From Sipunculus nudus (Eukaryota; Annelida; Sipuncula; Golfingiida; Sipunculidae), in contig CM049314.1 in the NCBI GenBank assembly GCA_026874595.1, positions 25,553,729 to 25,617,728 on the forward strand: a stretch of 64,000 nucleotides of DNA, given 5' to 3'. Shown here one piece after another: positions 9,531 through 21,500 of this stretch. The position numbers and the translations under genes were made by a program. Numbering within the stretch: the first letter of the stretch is position 1; each line of letters starts with the position of its first letter. A model generated the notes under the pieces. The model was not told where the DNA came from and did not search any database. It saw only the letters and a list, made by a program, of their open reading frames with translations.

Positions 9531-12500
9531 GTTAGGGTCAAGGTCACATACAAGGTCATGCAAACTATACATAAGTATTTTTATGTTATGACTGGGCAGT
9601 TAGTTTTCTGATATTTTTCTTTTTGAGTTCTACTCAGGCCTCCCACACTGGCATAAAATCTAAAAATTCATAAAATTTCCCAAATTGGCATAAAATAGCA
9701 TAAAATAAGTAACAAAATCATAAAATTATAAGATTATGTTGTAATTACCCAATAACATTTGTTTCAACCTCAAAGTCTATGGCTATTTTGCATAGTGCTC
9801 AAACTACCATGTGTGTATATTTGCATTGCATATGACACAAGTGGTGTGTGGGCTAGAGTATAATAGTTGTTTCTTGTAAAGCATGAAAATATCATATGCA
9901 ATATCTTTAACAGCTGTTATTCATATAATATATTCATGACCAAAACTGCTGTGTATGATGTATATATCACAGTGTAGATGGGAATTTCAACCTAAACAGT
10001 TGAGTTGGGAATAGTCGCTGTTATTACAGTTTCAACTGGTTGACATTGGAATATTTCAGTGTACACTGGTTAAGGTTGGGATTGCCAGAAGTGAACCAGT
10101 TTACCTTAGGATACCATGAAATACACTAGTTCACTTTGGAATATCTAGATAAGTCTACATCTTTATTGTTTTATACTTTATAACAAGTGCTTTTAAATTC
10201 AATTCAATTCATTTATTTGGCACAAGAATATATACATTATACATGAAATTGTCCCTTTATATATAGTTATTCTTGTGACAAAGAGGACTGACTCATAGAG
10301 TATATGTCCTCTCAGTATAAACATTAAAATGTAGTAGGTTATATGGTGCACTGTGCAATAAGAAAACTAAAATTTCAGAGAAAACAAACTATAAATAAAA
10401 ATTTATTTATGAAAATTGAGTAAAATATATAATAAATATAATTCTGTATTGGAGGAAAAGCATTCTCTCAGACACCATTTAAATATTGATATTGTACAAC
10501 AAGGATCAATATCTTTAATAATATTGTTCCAAACTCCAGCCCCTTTGAATTGTAAAGTTGTACTGGATGCTGCAGTTTTACATACTGACACATGGAAAAA
10601 ATGCATTATTCTTGTTTTGTTATGATGTACATCTCAGATAATTCAGGTACAGTTAAAGGTAACATTTCTTAATTAATCTTATACATAGATAAACCAACAC
10701 TATAATTGTACAGATATATTCTGGATAAGCTATTGAAAAAAAAACATTTTGTTATAATGATAAATAAATATGTAAAATCATGTAAGTATGGCAGTGATAT
10801 AAAAAATGTCTTATTCCTTTATACTATTATCAAGTCTAGTTTGAAATTAAACTGCAGCTAGATTTCATTGTACATTGTTGTTTATGAGCTGGGGTCTCCC
10901 GTTGTCCAGCTGATGTTCTTAAATCCAGGTTAACATCAGATGAAGGCTCCACGGAAGAAAACTGTTATAACACTTAATGTCATATGTTACTATATAAAAA
11001 TAATTCATCCCTAGGAATGGACTCTGTAGCTCTGTAGATTTTATAACTTTAGAATTATCATTAAAAGTAAAGCTGAAAGATTTACTCTATAAAACATTTT
11101 TTTCTACATTTGATGTGCTTATCAGTGTTAAATAGATCCTTGAATGATTAAATTATTTATTTTAAATCGTGCATACTGCATAGATTAAATTGTGATTACA
11201 ATTTAGTTATTGATTTGCTTCACATGAATTTGGAATTGCTTCACATGAATTCCTAGTCTGTTTCATTCCCTCAAATCTGTATATATTAATTTAATATCAG
11301 TGCTTTTATTCAGCTGGTCGGTGTTGTAAGGTGGGCCCTGTATTGTCACCCCAGCACTAAATTAACAGATAATCAGTTATTCATGTGTACACTTGACAGA
11401 AATGGAAACTTAAAAATAAATCTTAACAACAAGGGTAAGACATTCTACTGTAGATTGGTGTATTTCAGGTTATTCCAAAAGAGACTGTTTCACCTAGTCA
11501 CATATAAGCTATAATAATCAGAAATTCTAAGCAAAACTGGTGTATTTCAGGATATCCCAAAGTGAATGGGTTCATGTATGGATATGTCAGTGTGAACTAA
11601 TGTACATTGGAATATTCCAAAGTCAACTAGTTGAGATTTGAATAACAGTGACTATTCCCATCTCAACCGTTTAAATGGGAATTCCCATCTCAGCTGGAAG
11701 ACAGCCAGTTGAGTTTGGAATTCCTATCTCAACTAGTTTCGATGGAATTCCTTTCTCTACTAGTTGAGTTCCGAACTCAACTGGATTCCCATCTGCACTG
11801 TGACATTTTTAAAGTTTTGCATCATGCACCAGCAGCAGGGTTTGTATATAGGCTGCAAATGATTAATGAATTCTTTTTTTAATGTAGCAGTAGAATTTTC
11901 TACTTTTCTGTATCTTTGAATTTAATAGTGCTGGAAATATAGAAAATAAAGCCAGTTTGAGGAAAAGGATAAACTTCTTATGCTGCAGTCTTAGGAAGAA
12001 TAATAATTAACATTACTAGCTAACTCGTTGGGGTTCTTCCTGGCTCATTTGTTTTGGGACTCCTAGTAGTAGGAGTTACCAACTATAGAATCAGGCTTCT
12101 GCTTTTTCAACTGTAATACCTATGTTATAATCATGTGCAAATGCTATGAAATATATAGGGACCTAGTCTGAACAGCATTAACTATTATATAAGAGGCGCT
12201 TGTAAAAGAGCATAAAAATTTACAAAAAAAATGTCATAAAATCATAAAAAAAAAATTCTCAAAAGTGAGTGGGAGGCCTGTTCTACTGCCCGCATAAGTT
12301 AACTAAAACAGATGAATTCCCAGCATGTGAAAACCTTCTTAAAAGTTGATATAATTTAGGTTGCAATGTTAAATTTAAAAATAAAAGAATTTCTGATAAA
12401 TATCATTCAGAGTTAATTATAATTAGAAGGTACCTTCCAGATATCAGATACCCACATCCTGCCAGTATTTGTGTGATAGACTTACAGACGAACAAACATT

Positions 12501-15500
12501 GGTCAAAACATATTCCTCCTGAGTTAAATAAATTCAAATAGATATTCCTGATCTGCTTACAGATGCAGTGCTGCAATTCTTTACCTTTTAAAAAAGTAAC
12601 ATACTTTTGTGTCAGGAATGACTTCCTTTTTATACTTTTCATTCTTTTTTTCAGGAGTTAATACCTTTTAATAATTTTCCTCGAATCCTCATCTTCAGGT
12701 GGTGATATTAGGCTATTTTATGAACTTATTGAGTGAAGTAGACAACTGTGTCAATATTTTATAAAAGTGGCGTTTTATTTGCAGTTTTCTTGTTGTAATC
12801 TTGCCAGTGTGTGATAGAATTACTGAGGACTTGTGCTGTAACTCGTCACATAACTGCAAATTTCAAAGCTGAAGCTTGTTAGAAGTGTCACCTGCTGTGA
12901 TATTGTACAAAAATTGCGCATTGATTTGTACTGTTTTCAGACTATTTTCAGACAATCGCATACTTTATATTTGTTAGATTTTATTTTTTTTCCTAAAACC
13001 TAGAATGGCAGCACCGCAGATGATCAGGTTTTAATCAGGCTGATTTAATTTCAGAAAAGACAGCTACAGGACCTGGTTATACAGAGAGAAAGGTCCCTGC
13101 TAGAGTGTGTGCAAAATGGAAACCCCTGGCCCCAACAAGCAGGAAATACGTCACTGCTGTTTTGAAATCAAATATAAGGTAAGTGGACAGACCAAGCCAT
13201 GGCCAGGTTGACAGTCGGTAGTAGGTGTATACTCTACTCACTCCTCTACCTCTGTCCACCTGTTTATTTCTTTTTCACATTAATATCTGCAAAATGAACT
13301 GAAACTTAACTTTTATTTACTGATGGGCTAATCAGACAAATGTGGTAATTAATTGGCAACAAAATAATAATCCCCCTGTATGAAATCAGTATGATTAATT
13401 CAAAATGAAATAAGGCTTAATAGATGCAAGGAAATTGCAACATTCTTATGGGCTGAAGTTGACAATCTTAAACTACCTATCTACATTTGATGATACACAG
13501 ATGATGTCACATTGAATGGAATTTCACATGTTTCATTGTTACATCTCATGTGCGTCTCTCCCGGCTTAAAAGGAATAAGTTGATGTGCACACTTGAAATT
13601 ATGCCATCATCTTTGCAGGTCTTTCCTTGTATGTCAACATCACCCCAGCATCACATAGGGAATGTATTTATTTCATACTTTTAAAATAATCATAAATCGT
13701 CACATTATCTCATGTGATAACAGCTGCATTGTATTTGCAAATTAAAAATATTGAGAACAAAAAGGGGGAAAAGGGGAATAGGACAAAGTAAGGTGAGCAG
13801 CTAGAGGACAAAAGTCATATTCTGCAAGACTGAACGTTATTACACTCTCAAGCAGTGGTTATACACTCTAGCTATTCCAGTTATCCTTTGTTTTAACCGC
13901 TGCTTTGTATGAGATTCACCACCAGGGCTCTCTCAGTGCAAACAATTGTTATCAGACGAATATGAGCACTGTATCACATTGTGCATCCAACTCCAAGTTT
14001 TAAATCTGCAACAGTAATCTCATTTTTTTTTATTCTTGGCCCTGTGCCAGCCCTGGTGTTGTGACCCTATAAAACTTGCATCAGAATAAAGCAGCGGTTA
14101 AAACAAAGGAGATCTGGAATAACTGCAGGGTTCAACTGCTGTGTGAGGAGTATAGAGAATTATCAGAACCATTTGGTGCTTTGTGATATAATGAAGAACC
14201 TGCAAATATGTTGGTACCTCCTAAATCAGGTCAATGATTATGTGTAACATTGTAACTTGGATTGTGTGTTTGTTTTGCTGTGGATTGTTGCACAAGGACT
14301 GTTGATTCAGCTTGGACTAGACTGTCATATTAAACAAGACTTGTATGAATTACAGGAATCCGGTGCTATTTTATTTCTTTGTAAGATTTAGACTTTATAG
14401 CTTCTGTTGTAGGGCATGTTATAAATCACTTATGATATGATATTGATATTCTTTAATATAATACACTTGTTTTGTTGGTAATTGTGATGTGTTGTGCTTG
14501 TGTATGATATCTGAGTCTGCGTGCTTGTCGGTAAACAGCACTGGGTAAGCAGGGCCTTTTATTCAGTCTTTTTGTCTGTTAATTATGGGAAAGCCAGGCC
14601 TGCAGAACTAATTGCCGGTAGGGGCTAGGGCCATGAACCCTATGCAGTCTTAGAGGTTATAAAAAGATCTCCTTGCAAACCTGAAATTAGGTCACTGCGA
14701 CCTATATTTTCGAAGTTATGGGGTGTGTTTGCACCCCCCAGAAATAACTCTTTGAGACAAAATTTTCATCCTAAACCTTCCATCTTTCACATACAGCTCA
14801 CCTACCAACAGGGGAAGAACCATAATTTTTTTGAGGTCAAAAGGTCAAAGGTCAAGGTCACAGGGGCCTCTTTGAAAAGCCTGTGGATGCATTTTAAGCC
14901 AACCCTTTCATCCCAATTCTTTGATCTTTCACATATAGCTCACCTACTAAGTTGGAGAAGAATCCTATAGATTTTGAGGTCACAAGGTCAAAGGTCAGGG
15001 TCACAGGATCCACTTCTTTGAAAAGGTTGTGGACACATTTCAAGCTAGACTTTTCATTCCAAACCTTCCAGCACTGATATCGCTTCTCTGCCAACAGGGG
15101 AAAAGACCTGTTGATTTTGAGGTCAAAGGTCAAGTTCATAGCACCCACTTGTGTGGAGTCTTTTTCAGGCAAACTTTTCAATCTGTACCTTCAATCTGTC
15201 ATATATGGCTTACCTACCAATAAGGGAAGAAGCCTATTGATGTTGAGGTCAAAAAGTCAAAGGTCAAGGTCACAATATTTAATTGTTCTAAATGCTTGTG
15301 AGCATATTTCAAGTGTAACTGTTCAACCCAAACCTTCAGTCTTTCACATATGCCACATCTATGCATCACTCAGTTTGACTCAAATTTCATATTTATGGGT
15401 CTTTTTGCTTGAATAAATAACTTATTGATTTTGGGGTCAGCTGGTCAGCAGGTTAAAGGTTGCAGGTCAAAGTTATTCACCCATTGGTTGCAAAGTAATT

Positions 15501-18500
15501 ACACCAGATTTAAGTGGTAAGTAGTTACCCATCATTTAGAAAGAATCCAGTTGATATATCGGCAAAAGGCCAAGGTCATAGGTCAGGGATGTTCACAATT
15601 ACTTATTTTATAGACCATCTCTATTTTTCTTGTATATATAACCATCCCACTCCAGCTGGTACATCTCCCTGTGTGGCTGTAATTGTGAGTGACACTGGTG
15701 ACATATGACTCCCTTTTGTATCAGCCTATTAAGTGATAAGGCTCAGTGATAAGTACCTCGTTACTTCATAACAAAAACACTGTTGTCAGAATGCTTCAGC
15801 CAGGCATTAAGACTATGAGAGTATAGTATTAAGGTTTAGCTACTAATTTATAAGATGATGGGAACATTTTGCAGTTAATTTTATGGAATCCTAGCAATAA
15901 ACTTAGTTTCCTAGATATCTGAATATTTTAATATATATCACCACATATAAAGGCAAGTGTTTGTTCTCATAATATGTGGATGTGTACCTTGATTTAGGAT
16001 GGCTTTTTGTTTTATTTCAAGACTCTTAGTCATGCTTTCTGCATTTCTTTTCTTTCAGGTTTGGCAGTTTACCTACCCTGCTGACCCCATTGAAAAGCAG
16101 AGTGATAATAAAAAATATTGGACTTACACTTTTTACAATTGCATATCTATAAATCTGATATGAGGGCCTGGACATGCCTTTTGAAATATTTTGGGCATCC
16201 ATTACTGGATAATTTGCCCCAAATTTGGTCTCTTTTTGGTGAATGTGGGATATCAAATGTCATACTTGTCAGAAATCCATTATGTCTGCCAGTTAGCCAC
16301 CTTAGAAATTCTTTCTTCAGTGCAGTTTCAGTAATTTTTCTTTAATGTTTGGTCCGATTAAGAGAATGTTTGTTGTCTGATTTCAGACTTGTCAGAAGTC
16401 CAATATGGACGCCAGGCAACCATCTTTTAATTCCTTTTGATCATTTTATCTCAAGAACAGTTAAAGTGAATGCAGTTGGATGTATATTTAGGTAATCTTG
16501 TAAAGGATTGGGTCAAATATTTCTGAATAAATATTACCATCATTTATAAAAGTGCAGTACAGTTGGCTTGTATTGAATAAAAATTCACACAGAAGCACCT
16601 GTTTCTCAATAATTCTTGCATGTATTTCCTTGATTTTTGCTATATATTTTGATCTTATATATATCATAGAAAATTTTCAACAAATTGGCAAATTGGTTCT
16701 TCAAAATTTGACTGGAAGTTGTGAATCTCAGTCCATGATGTCACAGGTCATGCTTGGCAGCTGAGCGTCATGGCCCATGGGTCACTTGTTTAAAATTTTA
16801 ATCATATTTACCTGCAAGTGTATAACTACTATTTTAATTCCATAAAGTAATTTCTTCTATATAGAACAAAGGAGCTGCACTTGTGTAGCCCATATCACAG
16901 TTTTTCTTCATTATCTATATGGGTATTGTTATCATATTTAACATATTTCTTTCCACATGTATCTCTGTACCATCTCTCTGTTTTAGCCAAGTGATGCACA
17001 GGGCCAGTCCAAGGTGTTATGAGCTAGTTCAGGATCACTTAAATGAACTACATGCCAGGTATGTTGTAATTAATATAATTTTTAAAAATCCATGTTTAGC
17101 ATATGCTGTTTGTTTTTATAATGAAAGATAAGGTTTCAGGGTTAGTAAATAGCTGAGTGGTTTAGGGTTGGACCTGCAAACTGAAGGTCCTCCGTTTGAA
17201 CTCAAGCAACATTGTCTATTCTAGCTGTGACAACCTGACTCAGTAGGCAATGATAGTTTGGCTGGTAAGCCTACTTGAGTGAATCATGAATACAGAAAAA
17301 ATGATATTATAAATATGGGTTTACAGTGGACAACTGGACCAGTAACAATATTGGGTATTAAGATAAATAATAGACTACAAAACTTGTATGAACTCAATTT
17401 TGAACCAGTGCTAAGAAATATAAAGAATTTGTTAAGTGTATGGAAAAGAAGAAAGATAACACCACTAGGGAGAATTACTGTGATTAAATCAGAATTAATT
17501 TCACAATTGCAGTATCTGTTCTCAGTTTTTCCTAGTCCACCGTCACTTTTCTCAAAGAGATAGAAGTTTTGTTTAGTAACTTTGTATTTAATAGTATAGT
17601 AGATAAAATAAAAAGAACAACATTAATAGCGCCAAAAGATGATGGAGGATTAGATATGGTAGATATCTGGTCCAAACTAAAAGCAACGAAAATCACATGG
17701 GTAAAAAGATTGTTAAAAGAAAATAGTAATTCAGGGTGGAGACAGTTAGTTAACATATGTTTAAAAAACATTGCTAGTTATATATTTACTTGTAATATAA
17801 AAATTGAAGATGGAAAAGATGTCCCTCTCTTTAAAAAATAAAATATATTTTGGTTTGAAATAATTTTAGAGTGGTGTGGGTTTAACTTTTGCATACTTGA
17901 AAAAACTAATGAGTTTTTGAAACAATCTGTTTGGTATAATTCACATATTAAAATAAATGGCAAAGTTGCATTTTATAAGAAATGGTATGATGCGGGCATT
18001 CGATATAAACAGGACTTAACAAAGAAAGAAAACAACCATTATACTTTCTGTAATAAAGATGAATTACAAAATACATTCGGTATCAAAATAGACACAATGA
18101 AATATAATAGTATCATGCACGCTATACCACAAAAATGGAGAAGAGAAATTAAACATAGATACAGTCAAGAAGAACCTTATGTATATAAAGTTGATAAACT
18201 GTTACAACAAAAGAGACCCACAAACTATATATATATAATGTATTCATTGCTGTGAAATGTACACAGCCGGAAAATTCCATTTTAATGTGGCAAAAAGATA
18301 TTCCAGAATGTACAAAAGACAATACAAATGAAGCATTCCATAACATTTATATTACATCAATCTCTACTAAATTAAGATATTTTCAGTATAAAATTCTACA
18401 TAGGATCCTGGCTTTAAACCCCTTCCTGGTTAAAGCTGGCACACAGATACTGATCTTTGTACTTTCTGTAAAGAGGAGAAAGAAACTCTAATACATATAT

Positions 18501-21500
18501 TTTATGACTGCATCCATATTAAAGAACTTTGGACAAAGGTATATAATTGGCTTTTTGACCTTGGTATACCAAGAATCTTTTCTGCAAAAATAATATATAT
18601 GAACATGAGTTCAAATAGATTATTAGATAAAATTATACTTTTTGTAAAGTATTAACTATTATATATATGTCACAAAGTGCAAAGGGACAGTATTATCAAT
18701 TGATGCAGTTAAAAGTTTTATAAAAAATTATTACGATGTTGAGAAAAAAGTTGCAAGGTGTAAAGATAAACTTGGTTACCACGAAATATTGTGGAAACCA
18801 TTTATCAGCCAAATAACTTAATTGATTAGCATACTACTAAATTAATGCTATATGAGTATATAAAAACATAATTAGACCATTAGAAATTTTTTTTTTTTAA
18901 TAGACAATTTTATGGAGAACAACTTTAAATTACCTGAATGTTTATAAACACTACACCTGCGTTTTGTACTTGTCTTCTTGTATGTCATATGTTTATATAT
19001 TTTCTGTCTTTGTATTTTTGTCTCTTGTATTTATATATGTATGGATGTATTTGTACTTGAAAAATAAATACTTATAAAAAAAAAAAAAAGAAGCCTACTT
19101 GAGTCATGATACAAGCAATATCGAGGAATGCATCACTGTGGTCATCCATTATGTTGCATTCATTTTGTGGTAAACAGCCCATAATCTTAACATTATGCTA
19201 CAAATGATGAATTAATACAAGAGAATACATTTGCATGAACCCACAACCAAAGCTGAAATCCATCTCTCTCATTTCCTGTACCTCATACACATTGGCTGCA
19301 CGCAGTAACCAGTGCGAGCCATGTCTGTATTCATGCGGTCAGAAATTCAACAAACATGCAGAGGGGTTTAACATGGTGCTGAGTTGAAACGAAACTTTAT
19401 TCGCTCATGTTTGGTGTTGTCAGAAAGAACACTTAAAATGCTAACGATTAGTCTGGTTTATGTCAATTGACAGTGTAATTGTATCTCTATGCCATGAGGC
19501 GTTGTCAAAAATGATGAAAATATTTGCATCCTCATGGGTCCTTATAATGCCTTCCTCAGATCTAGATGTAAAGGCACTCTTGACAGCCAGTAGTCTGGTT
19601 GTAATGTCAGAGGGCTGGTATGGCGTTAGGTGTAATCCTCATAGAGAGTCACTGTAATATATGAACTATGAGTTTGACTTAGGAATTATTCCTAGCCTCT
19701 TGCATAAAATAATTTAAATCCGGAAGGATTAATAATTGCATTTGATTTTAGCAATTCAACCATTAATATCACCAAAGGATAGAGCATTATGGGAAGACTG
19801 AGTGTTCATATCTCATCTGAGGAGCTATGAGGTTTTTCATTATAAACACCCACCCAATATTAGCACTGCAATTTTAAAGGAAAAACTTCCCTATGATAAA
19901 ATTTCACTCACAGACAAGTGCACCTTTTGGGGGTGTGTCAGTGGTATGAACCAGCATAAAATGGACGATTAAACACCAGGGACAGGACCTGCAGGTGCAG
20001 TACACCAAGCCTGATTGAAGCCAGGATCACGTGTCACAGCTCTGTCAAATAAACCATTACTAAAAAGGAATTCTGCAGATCTACATAATTATAAGTCTTC
20101 TGATTTCATCACTAAAGATTTATTGACCTCTAATATTCAGAAATAGTTAGTGGTTTACAAGTAGGAAATTTCAGATCATGTATAGACTGGTACATCATCT
20201 CAACTGATATGTAGGCCTACATTCCTGAAAACTAATAATCATTCTCTAGTTTGCAAGCAAAATGTCTATATAAGCACACATTTCCTCATCACAAAGCCAC
20301 ATGAAAAATTTGCCATGATTTATTACACTGCAAAACCAATCATCAGATCATTTGCATCGACTTGACCAATCATCCATTATAATGGATCATCAGCCCATCA
20401 GATCACTGCTACATTTATTTAGTTAAGCAGGCATTAGCAAATGGAGGTGGTTACCTGCCCCCCAAAAAAATTTAAATGTCTTTACTGTCCTGATTATTCT
20501 CCCCCACCCCCTCCTGGAACTTTGGCTCTGCTGTAGGTGTACTGTATCTGGCATTAAACTGCACTTTCGGTGTCAGATTCTTAGTTACAAGGTTTCCAGC
20601 AGTCAGGGAAAAGTCAGGGAAAAATTACTTTTACAAGGTCAGGGAAAGTCAGGGATTTTCATAAAAAGTCATGAAATTCTTTAATTATTTACCTGATATT
20701 TACATGTACCCAATGCCAGTTATATGCATCTGCCCACTGCCTGTTTTTGACATATTCCCAATGCCTGTTATTTGCATCTACCCAATGCCTATTATTTAAA
20801 TTTTCCCAGTGCCTGTTATTTACACACACCCAGTGCCTGATATTTAAATCTACCCACTGCCTGTTATTTACATCTACCCACTGCCTGTTATTTAATATTT
20901 ACATTTACCCAACATCTGTTTTTTACATGTACCCAATGTCTGTTATTCACATGTGCCCATAAACATGTAACCAGTTTGTTCCAATTTGCATTTAAACTGT
21001 TTTCTTTTTTATTTGTAAAATAAAATTTCTTTCATTTCAGGATCAGACAATCTCTTGATAAAGCAAATGTACCAGCGAAGAAGTTGGCTGATTACAACCG
21101 TGTTGATGCATACAATGTAAGTCAGTACTGTCATATAATCTAGTGATCATCCAGGAAGAGAACACCCAATTCAAGGCCAGATTTTGCATCATATAACCTT
21201 AAATTTTTATGCATGCAACAATCAGTATTTCATCAGTACATTGTGATATTTAGTAAAAAAAATGCATTAATATCTTCAGGTGCTGCCGAATGTGTACATT
21301 GATTATAATTGTTCATTTGATAAAAAAAGAGGACGTACATCTGGCATTTCATGGATAGTACTCCCTGCTTTGAAAGACCACCCTTTCTGCAAAAATATAA
21401 ATATGGTTGGTTACAATTGCAAACTTGTGGTCTTTTGATCAAGGGACTTGAAAATTGGTAACCACTTATATCTGGTAGACAGTTTCAGAGTGAAATATGA

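Larger units (their letters stand above)
9594..12291. mobile_element. Outer inverted-repeat element (non-autonomous DNA transposon candidate)
   Basis: The left end GGGCAGT...TTCTACTCAGGCCTCCCACACT (9594-9646) is matched in reverse by the right end, which on the opposite strand reads GGGCAGTAGAACAGGCCTCCCACTCAC (12265-12291). Both ends are followed inward by 'cataaaatcataaaa'-type AT-rich repeats. No transposase frame is visible. It lies in CENP-Q intron 1 and encloses another inverted-repeat element and a LINE fragment. Confidence 0.55.

Noticed and set aside
12357-12543. Roughly 60-codon + strand frame reading RRYLPDIRYPHPASICVIDL
   Set aside because: It looks protein-like but has no splice-consistent partner in CENP-Q, no known domain and a stop after about 60 codons.
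20747-20962. 71-codon frame with an eight-residue QCLLF repeat
   Set aside because: Artefact of a 24-bp minisatellite whose unit is a multiple of three.
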